DNA from: Streptomyces sp. NBC_01689
GTDB taxonomy: Bacteria > Actinomycetota > Actinomycetes > Streptomycetales > Streptomycetaceae
Assembly: GCF_036250675.1 (NCBI RefSeq)
Contig: NZ_CP109592.1
Location: 7,378,001 to 7,442,000, forward strand
DNA length: 64,000 bases
Direction: 5' to 3'
The position numbers and the translations under genes were made by a program. Shown here one piece after another: positions 45,487-52,772 of the stretch. Within the stretch, counting starts at the first letter, position 1. Each line of letters starts with the position of its first letter. The notes below the pieces were generated by a model. The model was not told the origin of the DNA. It was given only the letters and a program-made list of their open reading frames with translations, and made no database searches.

Positions 45487-45726
45487 CCAATCGACGCTAC
45501 AGCGAGTGAGCTGCGTTCCAGGCCGAATCACTCGCTTTGTGATGACGATGTGATGTGGGATTCCTCTCAGGGCGGTGTTTATTTCCAATGATTCGCTAAT
45601 CCGCGAGGGTGGCCACTCCGTAATTCCATTGATCGGCACCGGTGTTGCTTATATGGCGCTCATTAATGCGTTCACCGAATGCTTGACTGGAATTCTCCGG
45701 CTGCTCACCGGCCGTGCGGGGGCCGG
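45487..45726. other. AT-rich intergenic region upstream of the PAP2 gene
   Basis: About 240 bp, of which 45530-45710 is only about half G+C, far below the rest of the window. It includes GTTTATTTCC, CATTGATCGG, GCTTATATGG and CATTAATGCG. No gene is convincing; an open plus-strand frame of 63 codons from 45575 lacks an SD. It may hold regulatory sites for the PAP2 gene, or be a trace of foreign DNA. Confidence 0.5.
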
Positions 45727-46896
45727 TCAGGGCGGCCCGGAGCCGTTCAGCCAGAAGGCCCCGTAGATCGCCGAACCCACGGCCACAGCCCCGAGGATCG
45801 CCGCTGACCTGCGCGTACGCAGCCGGGCCAGGGCCTGTGCGAGGGGCAGGAGAAGGGGGAAGGCGGGCAGCAGCAGACGCGGTTTCGAGCCGAAGTAGCC
45901 CGAGGCGCACAGGGCGAGAGCGGTGACGATCCCCGAGTACACCAGCAGCGGGAGCGGCTGCCCCTGCCGTACACAGCTGACGTACAGCCAGATCACCAGG
46001 ACGACACCGACGATCAGCCCGACGCCGGCGAGCGCCGACGGAAACGACGTGAACTTGTCGCCCACGAAGCGGGCGAACGCGTATCCGCCGTCGAATCCGT
46101 TGCCCCACTGCGCCTGGACGTCGAGATAGCCGAGCGGCCCCCGGTGGGTGCGGTGGCCGACCCACAGGACGTATCCGGCGGCTCCGAGCGGCGCGACAAG
46201 CATGCCGAGGGCGCGCCGCCACCGGGAGGCGCCCTGCGCGGCAGGCGCGCTCCGCTCCCGCACGAACGAGGTGACCGCCGCCACCCAGAGCGCCGCGACC
46301 ACCGCCGCCCCCACCGGCCGGGTCAGCCCGGCGAGCGCGGCGAGCAGACCCGCCGTCACCCAGCGGCCGGTCAGCACCGAGTGGAGCGACCAGGCGGCCA
46401 GCGCCGTGAACAAGGACTCGCTGTACGCCATCGACTGCACGATGCCGACCGGCAGCACCGCCCAGACGAGCGCGGCGCACACCCCGGCCCGCCGCCCGTA
46501 CAGATGGTCCGCGACCGCGAACACGCCCCAGGCCGCGGCCAGGGAGGCGAGCGTGCTCACCAGCAGGCCCGCGTCCGCGTAGGACAGCGGGGACAGCGCC
46601 GCGACGAGCCGCTCCAGCCAGGGCAGCAGCGGGAAGAACGCGAGGTTGGAGTGCACGTCGCCGCCGGGCAGCCGGACCTGCCAGCCGTAGCCGAACGCGG
46701 CGACCCTGGTGTACCAGAGCGAGTCCCACCGTGCCGTCAGCAGGGTGTGGGCGCTCTTGCCGTTCGCGGCGCTCCACGGGACGAGGGCGATCAGACCCAG
46801 GGCGCGGACGCCCGCGTACCCGAGGAGGGCCGGTGCGGCATGGCGCAGCGCGCCCGCGCGGGACGGTGCCGCGGCGGGCGTCTCAAGATCGGTCAC
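45727..46896 (-). CDS. PIG-V-like integral-membrane mannosyltransferase
   Basis: A 389-residue protein with about ten to twelve hydrophobic segments. The early loop ARWDSLWYTRVAAFGYGW carries the acidic residue expected of GT-C enzymes that use polyprenyl-phosphate sugars. SNLAFFPLLPWLERLVAAL and VQSMAYSESLFTALAAWSLHSV match the PIG-V-like family of actinobacterial mannosyltransferases. It would act at the outer membrane face on lipid or protein acceptors. GTG 46896 lies 7 nt after GATAAT (minus strand 46909 to 46904), suggesting a leaderless message; no SD is present. It is divergent from the DHA2 exporter. Confidence 0.8.
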   Translation of the reverse strand: MTDLETPAAAPSRAGALRHAAPALLGYAGVRALGLIALVPWSAANGKSAHTLLTARWDSLWYTRVAAFGYGWQVRLPGGDVHSNLAFFPLLPWLERLVAALSPLSYADAGLLVSTLASLAAAWGVFAVADHLYGRRAGVCAALVWAVLPVGIVQSMAYSESLFTALAAWSLHSVLTGRWVTAGLLAALAGLTRPVGAAVVAALWVAAVTSFVRERSAPAAQGASRWRRALGMLVAPLGAAGYVLWVGHRTHRGPLGYLDVQAQWGNGFDGGYAFARFVGDKFTSFPSALAGVGLIVGVVLVIWLYVSCVRQGQPLPLLVYSGIVTALALCASGYFGSKPRLLLPAFPLLLPLAQALARLRTRRSAAILGAVAVGSAIYGAFWLNGSGPP

Positions 46897-46961
46897 AGGC
46901 CCGATTATCGACGGCGGGCGGAACCGGCCGGTCTCCCGGGGCACGCGCCGACGGGCCGGGC

Positions 46962-46975
46962 GTGGCGTACGCCAC
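46962..46975. promoter_or_regulatory. Palindrome in the PIG-V/exporter divergent promoter region
   Basis: GTGGCGTACGCCAC is a perfect 14-bp palindrome between divergent genes, 67 bp before the mannosyltransferase start and 180 bp before the exporter. It looks like an operator; no regulator gene is adjacent. Confidence 0.45.
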
Positions 46976-47154
46976 ACACCCGGCCGGGAGAACGTGAGAG
47001 GTCCGCCACGTGTAGCCCAGGGGAACTCGCGTACGCTGGCCGCTCACTCGCCTTGGCCGCGTGATCCCGGGAATGCCGTTCCGCCCGCCGCAGCCGCAGG
47101 GAGTCCCCACCCAGCGGACCGCCGAGCGCGAGGGAACATCTGGGAGGTACGTAC

Positions 47155-48765
47155 ATGTCCGGGACGACCACGGCCGACACGTGTCGCCGTCGGGAGGCCG
47201 GGGCCGGTGCCAACCGCTGGGTCGTCCTCGTGGTGCTCTGCGTCAGCCTGCTCCTCGTGGCCCTCGACGCCACCGTGCTGCACGTCGCGGTGCCCGCCGT
47301 CACCGAGGACCTCAGACCCGGCGCGATAGAGCTGCTCTGGATCGTCGACGTCTATCCGCTCGTCTGTGCCTCGCTCCTCATCCTCTTCGGCACGCTGGGT
47401 GACCGGATCGGCCGCAGACGCGTGCTCCTGCTGGGATACGCGCTGTTCGGCGTCGCCTCGGGCGTCGCCGCCCTCGCCGACAGCGCGCAGCTCCTCATCG
47501 GCGCCCGCGCCCTGCTCGGCGTCGGCGGCGCCATGATCATGCCCGCCACCCTGTCGATCCTGCGCCAGGTCTTCCCCGACCGGCGCGAGCGCGCGCTCGC
47601 GATCGGCATCTGGAGCGCCGTCGCCGCCGTCGGCGCCGCGGTCGGACCGCTGCTGGGCGGCTTCCTGCTCGAACACTTCTGGTGGGGGTCCGTATTCCTC
47701 ATCAACATCCCGCTGATGCTGATCAGTCTGCCGATCGGGCGGCTGCTGCTGCCCGAGTCGCGCGGCGCACGCAACGGACCCTGGGACGTGACCGGTGCGC
47801 TGATGGCCGCCGCCGGCCTCTTCGGGCTGGTCCTCGGCGTGAAGCGGCTCGGCGGAGGCGAGGCGCCCCTCGGCCCGCTCACCCTGGGGCCCCTGCTCGT
47901 CGGCGCCGCCCTGATGTTCGGCTTCGTGCGGCGGCAACGGCGTCGCACGCACCCCCTGGTCAACCTGCGGATGTTCGCGCGGCCCGCGTTCAGCACCTCG
48001 GTGGGGTGCATCGTGCTCGCCATGCTCGCGCTGGTCGGCCTGGAGCTGATCGCCGCGCAGTACCTGCAGCTGGTGCTCGGGCTCTCGCCGCTGGAGACCG
48101 GGCTGCGGCTGCTGCCGCTCACCTTCGCGGCGATGGCCGCGGGGCTCGTCGGGGCCCGGACGCTGCGCAGGTTCGGGCCGCGCGTGATGGTCTGCTCCGG
48201 GTTCTGTGTCACCGCGGCCGCGGTGGTCACCCTCACCGCGATGGGCGGCGGCGACAACGCCGGGCTGCTCCTCACCGGGTTCGTGCTGCTCGGGTTCGGA
48301 CTGGAGACGACGCTCTTCGGGGCGTACGAGTCGATGCTGAACGAGGCCCCGCCCGCGCAGGCCGGCGGTGCGGCGGCGATAGGCGAGACCTCGTACCAGC
48401 TGGGTGCCGGGATCGGGATCGCGCTGCTCGGCAGTGTGATGAACGCGGCGTACGCCCCAGGGCTGTCGTCCGTGCCGGGGGTCCCGGCGCGCGACTCGGC
48501 CGCGGCGGGGCACTCGCTGGGCGAGGCGTACGAGGTGGCCGCGCGGCTCGGCGGCGACCGTGGAGCCGCCCTGCGGCACGCGGCCCGGGACTCCTTCGTC
48601 CACGGACTCCATGTGACCCTGCTGGTCAGTGCGGGACTGCTGCTGCTGGGAGCGGTGATGGCGCTGCGGCTGCCCCGGGTCATGGAGTGCGAGGTGCCCG
48701 CGGTGGCGGCGCCCGGCGGGGTTCCCGCACCCCGGGAAGCGGCCGGGTCCCGCGTCACCGCGTGA
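47155..48765 (+). CDS. MFS drug exporter, DHA2 (14-TMS) family
   Basis: A 536-residue major-facilitator antiporter. Fourteen hydrophobic segments can be traced. Motif A between TM2 and TM3 reads GTLGDRIGRRRVLLLGYALFGVAS, motif B is in LLGVGGAMIMPATLS, and the antiporter motif C is in VAAVGAAVGPLLGGFLLEHFWWGSVFLINIP. An acidic residue in TM1 (LLLVALDATVLHVAVP) is typical of EmrB/QacA-type pumps. It probably exports a cationic or amphipathic drug. ATG 47155 has GGAGG 8 nt upstream. No TetR or MarR partner is adjacent, so regulation may go through the palindrome at 46962. Confidence 0.92.
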   Translation: MSGTTTADTCRRREAGAGANRWVVLVVLCVSLLLVALDATVLHVAVPAVTEDLRPGAIELLWIVDVYPLVCASLLILFGTLGDRIGRRRVLLLGYALFGVASGVAALADSAQLLIGARALLGVGGAMIMPATLSILRQVFPDRRERALAIGIWSAVAAVGAAVGPLLGGFLLEHFWWGSVFLINIPLMLISLPIGRLLLPESRGARNGPWDVTGALMAAAGLFGLVLGVKRLGGGEAPLGPLTLGPLLVGAALMFGFVRRQRRRTHPLVNLRMFARPAFSTSVGCIVLAMLALVGLELIAAQYLQLVLGLSPLETGLRLLPLTFAAMAAGLVGARTLRRFGPRVMVCSGFCVTAAAVVTLTAMGGGDNAGLLLTGFVLLGFGLETTLFGAYESMLNEAPPAQAGGAAAIGETSYQLGAGIGIALLGSVMNAAYAPGLSSVPGVPARDSAAAGHSLGEAYEVAARLGGDRGAALRHAARDSFVHGLHVTLLVSAGLLLLGAVMALRLPRVMECEVPAVAAPGGVPAPREAAGSRVTA

Positions 48766-48924
48766 CCGGCGCCCGGGCCGGCGCGGGGGTGGTCCGGGCC
48801 GGGCCCCGCGGTTCCCCCGCCCGCGCGCCGGTGGACCCTGGACGCGGGGGACACCGCGTCGTAGCGTCGGCCCCGAAGCCGTCGTGATGAACACTGCTAG
48901 TTTTCGTGTGCCGGAGGTACTGCC

Positions 48925-50130
48925 ATGTCCGCGTCCTCGTCCGCCTCCCCGAAGCCGCCGTCCTTCGACCCCGCCGACCCGCTGGGCCTCGACGACCTGC
49001 TGGACGCGGAGGACCTCGCGATCCGCGACACCGTCCGGAACTGGGCCACGGACCGGGTGCTGCCGTACGTCGCCGAGTGGTACGAGAAGGGCGAGCTGCC
49101 CGGTATCCGGGAACTGGCGCGGGAGCTGGGCGGGATCGGGGCGCTCGGCATGTCCCTGGAGGGCTACGGCTGCGCGGGGGCGAGCGCGGTCCAGTACGGT
49201 CTCGCCTGTCTGGAGCTCGAAGCCGCCGACTCGGGGATCCGGTCCCTCGTGTCGGTCCAGGGCTCGCTCGCCATGTACGCCATCCACCGTTTCGGGTCCG
49301 AGGAGCAGAAGCAGCGGTGGCTGCCCTCGATGGCCTCGGGTGACGTCATCGGCTGCTTCGGGCTCACCGAGCCCGACCACGGCTCGGACCCCGCCGCCAT
49401 GCGGACCTTCGCCAAGCGGGACGCCGGGGGCGACTGGATCCTCGACGGACGCAAGATGTGGATCACGAACGGGTCGGTCGCCGGGGTCGCCGTCGTCTGG
49501 GCGCAGACCGACGACGGGATCAGGGGCTTCGCGGTCCCCACGGACGTGCCCGGGTTCTCCGCGCCCGAGATCAAGCACAAGTGGTCCCTGCGCGCCAGCG
49601 TCACCAGCGAGCTGGTCCTCGACGGCGTACGGCTGCCCGCCGACGCGGTGCTGCCCGGCGTGCGCGGGCTCAAGGGACCGCTCAGCTGCCTCTCGCACGC
49701 GCGGTACGGGATCGTCTGGGGCGCGATGGGCGCCGCACGGGCCAGTTTCGACGCCGCGGTCTCCTACGCGAAGACCCGGGAGCAGTTCGGCCGGCCCATC
49801 GGCGGCTTCCAGCTCACCCAGGCCAAGCTCGCCGACATGGCCGTCGAACTGCACAAGGGGATTCTGCTCGCCCACCATCTCGGCCGGCGCATGGACGCGG
49901 GACGGCTCCGTCCCGAGCAGGTCAGTTTCGGCAAGCTCAACAACGTGCGCGAGGCGATCGAGATCTGCCGGACGGCCCGGACCATTCTCGGCGCCAACGG
50001 GATCTCGCTCGAATATCCCGTGATGCGGCACGCCACGAACCTCGAATCGGTCCTCACCTACGAGGGCACCGTGGAGATGCACCAGCTGGTACTGGGCAAG
50101 GCGCTCACCGGACTCGACGCCTTCCGGTGA
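48925..50130 (+). CDS. Acyl-CoA dehydrogenase (glutaryl-CoA dehydrogenase-like)
   Basis: A 401-residue FAD enzyme. The order is the standard helical domain, the FAD/substrate region CFGLTEPDHGSDPAAMRT, KMWITNGSVAGVAVVWAQ, and the C-terminal helical bundle with AKTREQFGRPIGGFQLTQAKLADM. The catalytic base is the Glu in LTYEGTVEMHQLVLGKALTG. SWSLRAS- and YPVMRHATNLESVLTYEGT-type stretches resemble glutaryl-CoA dehydrogenases, which also decarboxylate, but the substrate is not proven. ATG 48925 has GGAGG 8 nt upstream. It converges on sflA. Confidence 0.92.
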   Translation: MSASSSASPKPPSFDPADPLGLDDLLDAEDLAIRDTVRNWATDRVLPYVAEWYEKGELPGIRELARELGGIGALGMSLEGYGCAGASAVQYGLACLELEAADSGIRSLVSVQGSLAMYAIHRFGSEEQKQRWLPSMASGDVIGCFGLTEPDHGSDPAAMRTFAKRDAGGDWILDGRKMWITNGSVAGVAVVWAQTDDGIRGFAVPTDVPGFSAPEIKHKWSLRASVTSELVLDGVRLPADAVLPGVRGLKGPLSCLSHARYGIVWGAMGAARASFDAAVSYAKTREQFGRPIGGFQLTQAKLADMAVELHKGILLAHHLGRRMDAGRLRPEQVSFGKLNNVREAIEICRTARTILGANGISLEYPVMRHATNLESVLTYEGTVEMHQLVLGKALTGLDAFR

Positions 50131-50169
50131 CCCGAGCTCCGCGGGGCGGGGCCGGTGAGCGGCCCTGCC

Positions 50170-50610
50170 TCAGCTCTGGTTGAAGAAGCCGTCCGTCCGG
50201 CGCCCCGCGGCCTCGCCGCTGACGATCTCCGTGTGGGCGGGGGTCAGCAGGAAGACCCGGGTGGCGACCCGCTCGATGGTGCCGCGCAGGCCGAAGGTCA
50301 GACCGGCCGCGAAGTCCACCACGCGCTTGGCGTCGGAGGCATCCATGGCCGTGAGGTTGATGATGACCGGGACGCCGTCCCGGAAGAGTTCGCCGATGCC
50401 GCGTGCGTCCCGGAAGCTGTCCGGGGTGACCGTGCCGATCCGGCGGCCCTTCTCCTCCGCCGTCTCGGACGCGACCTTAACGCGCGGGTCGGTGACCCAG
50501 ACATCGCCGGACTCCTGACCCTCGGCGTAGTTGTCGTCGTCGTAGTAACGCTCGTCATCGTTGTCGTCGACGAGGCCAAGCCAGGCACTCGCCTTGCGCA
50601 CCGATCCCAT
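50170..50610 (-). CDS. sflA: SepF-like cell division protein
   Basis: A 146-residue SepF paralogue. It has an N-terminal amphipathic-type start ([16 protein letters not shown]), an acidic linker, and the compact SepF fold: [66 protein letters not shown]. SepF proteins tether FtsZ to the membrane. The gene is not in the ftsZ cluster, and its position matches, from memory, S. coelicolor SCO1749 (SflA), one of two SepF-like proteins that keep FtsZ and DivIVA from mislocalising during sporulation. ATG 50610 has GGAGG 5 nt upstream. Assignment to sflA rather than another paralogue rests on synteny. Confidence 0.85.
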   Translation of the reverse strand: MGSVRKASAWLGLVDDNDDERYYDDDNYAEGQESGDVWVTDPRVKVASETAEEKGRRIGTVTPDSFRDARGIGELFRDGVPVIINLTAMDASDAKRVVDFAAGLTFGLRGTIERVATRVFLLTPAHTEIVSGEAAGRRTDGFFNQS

Positions 50611-50900
50611 GGACGCCTCCTCTCACAGCGGTCATTCTTGCTTTCCGCATCCCCATGGTCGTCCATGATGCGGATGTCGCGCCAAGTGGATAGACGCCGC
50701 GCGGGGGTTTCGTGACGGTACTGGTGCACAGCGAATCCGTCGAGAGCCCGCGCCCCCCAAGGGTCGTTGCGCGTACGGCTGCTGACTGTGAGTGAAATAT
50801 GATTCTCGACGGCGTTCGAGTGACGCACGGGGCGTACGGGTGAACGGGGTGGTCGATACGATGCCGCAGCTCAACGTCGAACGAGTCACGGGGGAGTGTC
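50611..50900. other. Divergent promoter region sflA / DUF5685 gene
   Basis: A 290-bp region serving both directions. TACGAT at 50857-50862 is a possible -10 for the rightward gene. The centre (50760-50830) is A/T-richer, with GTGAGTGAAATATGATTC. No further gene is supported. Confidence 0.4.
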
Positions 50901-52142
50901 GTGTTCGGAATCGTGAGGCCCTGCAGCCACCGGCTCGGTGAAGGGCTCAAGACGCAGTGGATGGCGCATCTGTGCGGGCTCTGTCTCGCGTTGCGCGGCG
51001 ACCACGGGCAGTTCGCTCGGATCGTCACTAATTACGACGGTCTGCTGATATCGGTTTTGACAGAGGCTCAGATCGAGCACTCCGTCGGCGGACGCCGTAC
51101 GGCGGGCCCCTGCCCCCTGCGCGGCATGCGGACCGCGTCCGTCGCGCAGGGTGACGGCGCACGGCTCGCGGCCGCCGTCTCGCTGGTGCTGGCCTCCGCC
51201 AAGGTGCGCGACCACATGGCCGACGGCGACGGCCTGTTGGCCCGCCGGCCGGTGGCCCTCGCCGCACGCAGGGTCGCCGCGAGCTGGGGGCGTGCCGGGG
51301 CCCGCACCGGGTCCGAGGTCGGCTTCGACACCGCCGTCCTGGTCGACGCCGTGGACCGGCAGATCGGCATCGAGACCCTCGCCGGGCCCGGAACGCCGCT
51401 GCTGGCCGTCACCGAGCCGACCGAGTCCGCGACCGCCGCCGCCTTCGCGCACACCGCCGTCCTCGCCGGCCGGCCGGGGAACGCCGCGCCGCTCGCCGAG
51501 GCCGGACGGCTCTTCGGACGCCTCGCGCATCTGCTGGACGCCGTGGAGGACAGGGAGACCGACGCCGCGTCGGGAGCCTGGAACCCGCTGACGGCCACCG
51601 GGACGCCGGTCGCCGAGGCGCGCCGGCTCGCCGACGACGCGCTGCGCGGAATACGGCTCGCGCTGCGCGAGGTCGCGTTCACCGACGGCAGGCTCGCGCA
51701 CGTCCTGCTGGCGCACGAGCTGGCGCGCTCGGTGGACCGGGCCTTCGGGACCTCGGGGTGCGGACACGCGGAGCACGGCGACTCCGGTGCGTCCGGTGCG
51801 TCCGGTGCCTTCGGACCGCCCGGACAGGGCGGCCCGTACGGTCCGCAGCAGCCGCCGCATCCGTACGACGGGCGGAACCCCTCCACCGGCGGCCCCTTCG
51901 GCGGGGGGCCCTCACTCCGGCCGCCCGGCCCCGGCCGGCGAGGCTTCTGGGCCGGATGCGCCGCCGCGATCGGGCTCTGCTGCACCTGCAAGGTGTGCTG
52001 TGCCGACGAGTTCGAGGGGCCGTGGTCCCGGCAGCGGCGGGAGGGCTGGTGCGGCGATTGCGGCGACTGCTGCGATTGCTGCGACTGCTGTGAGGCCTGC
52101 GAATGCTGTGAGTGCTGCTCCTGCTGCGACTGCGGGATCTGA
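50901..52142 (+). CDS. DUF5685 family protein with a cysteine-packed C-terminus
   Basis: A 413-residue protein of unknown function. The N-terminus MFGIVRPCSHRLGEGLKTQWMAHLCGLCLALRGDHGQFARIVTNYDGLLISVLTEAQ has a CGLC pair and CPLRG later, the DUF5685 pattern of conserved Cys residues, which may bind a metal. The middle is Ala-rich helical. After a Gly/Pro linker (residues 285-350) the last 61 residues contain 22 Cys, 16 of them in the final 30, arranged as CCD, CCE and CEC repeats. GTG 50901 has GGGGGAG upstream. Metal binding by the tail is inference. Confidence 0.85.
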   Translation: MFGIVRPCSHRLGEGLKTQWMAHLCGLCLALRGDHGQFARIVTNYDGLLISVLTEAQIEHSVGGRRTAGPCPLRGMRTASVAQGDGARLAAAVSLVLASAKVRDHMADGDGLLARRPVALAARRVAASWGRAGARTGSEVGFDTAVLVDAVDRQIGIETLAGPGTPLLAVTEPTESATAAAFAHTAVLAGRPGNAAPLAEAGRLFGRLAHLLDAVEDRETDAASGAWNPLTATGTPVAEARRLADDALRGIRLALREVAFTDGRLAHVLLAHELARSVDRAFGTSGCGHAEHGDSGASGASGAFGPPGQGGPYGPQQPPHPYDGRNPSTGGPFGGGPSLRPPGPGRRGFWAGCAAAIGLCCTCKVCCADEFEGPWSRQRREGWCGDCGDCCDCCDCCEACECCECCSCCDCGI

Positions 52143-52156
52143 GGTACGTCGGCCGG

Positions 52157-52185
52157 ACCGGGCGGCGGGGGCGGTGCCGCCCGGT
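52157..52185. terminator. Hairpin downstream of DUF5685 gene
   Basis: A 10-bp stem (52157-52166 with 52176-52185) and a 9-nt loop, 15 bp after the stop. On the minus strand it also lies downstream of the leader peptide at 52299. Confidence 0.5.
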
Positions 52186-52298
52186 TCAGTCCTGGGGGTG
52201 CGGCGAGGGGAGGGCGCGCGTGTGAAGGCCGGAAGGGAGGCGGTGGGACGGAGAGACGCGGAGGGTGCCCGTTCGGGGCATCCGCGCAGGGGGTCAGC

Positions 52299-52370
52299 TC
52301 AACAGGAAGAGGACCACACGCGACCGAAGTCGATGTGGGAGCGCTTGACCAGCCACTGCTGCGCGTACAT
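52299..52370 (-). CDS. Orphan Cys-type putative leader peptide
   Basis: A 23-codon frame on the minus strand, ATG 52370 to TGA 52299, encoding MYAQQWLVKRSHIDFGRVWSSSC. It fits the streptomycete 'putative leader peptide' pattern, a short peptide with L-V-x-R-x-H-[IV]-D-x-x-R-V and a Cys at or near the end, found before sulfur-assimilation and sulfur-transport genes and thought to act by Cys-dependent attenuation. An in-frame ATG at 52391 would give 30 codons. On the minus strand no gene follows it: the convergent DUF5685 gene lies downstream. It therefore looks stranded by a deletion. Confidence 0.6.
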   Translation of the reverse strand: MYAQQWLVKRSHIDFGRVWSSSC

Positions 52371-52442
52371 GGACCCAAGTGGAACAGGCATCCGTTTCCG
52401 CGTCAACTGACCTGAGACGTACGGCTCAGAGTGTGGACAGCC

Positions 52443-52473
52443 TTGACAGTGAGGGGAAACGTCGCCGTACTCT
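52443..52473 (+). promoter_or_regulatory. Promoter before the ABC-permease remnant
   Basis: TTGACA (52443-52448) with TACTCT (52468-52473) at a 19-bp spacing, slightly long. A leader of about 110 nt to the ATG at 52590 would follow. Confidence 0.5.
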
Positions 52474-52589
52474 CGGTGCACGGCCCTGCTGAGGGGCTCG
52501 GCCGTACGCGCCTCGTGACGCCCGGCGTCCCCCGCGCGGATCCGTGTGAAGGCACCCGTGCTCGACTCGACGCATCACGGAGCCTCCGC

Positions 52590-52772
52590 ATGTCCTCGGA
52601 CACCCTCACCACGATCGCCGAAGCCGCACCGGACGGCACCGCCTCCCCGCGCGTCGTTCCGCGGCGCCGTCTCGGCCAGTGGACAGCCGCCGCCGTCGTC
52701 CTGGCCCTCATCGGACTCGCCCTCGGCTCTGTCGGGAGGCGCCACGCGCGCGATTCGGAGCGCACCCGATGA
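52590..52772 (+). pseudogene. Truncated amino-acid ABC transporter permease (N-terminal remnant)
   Basis: Sixty codons from ATG 52590 (GGAG 7 nt upstream). The sequence MSSDTLTTIAEAAPDGTASPRVVPRRRLGQWTAAAVVLALIGLALGSV looks like the first 45-48 residues of polar amino-acid ABC permeases: a short lead, RVVPxRRxGQW, then TM1. The similarity stops in mid-TM1/loop and the frame ends in RRHARDSERTR. The TGA overlaps the next ATG (ATGA). A deletion that fused a permease start to the next gene is the simplest explanation; it may still be expressed as a coupled small membrane peptide. Confidence 0.6.

Noticed and set aside
45575..45766. A 63-codon plus-strand frame in the AT-rich region
   Set aside because: No Shine-Dalgarno or -10 at a leaderless distance, and its end runs antisense into the mannosyltransferase gene.
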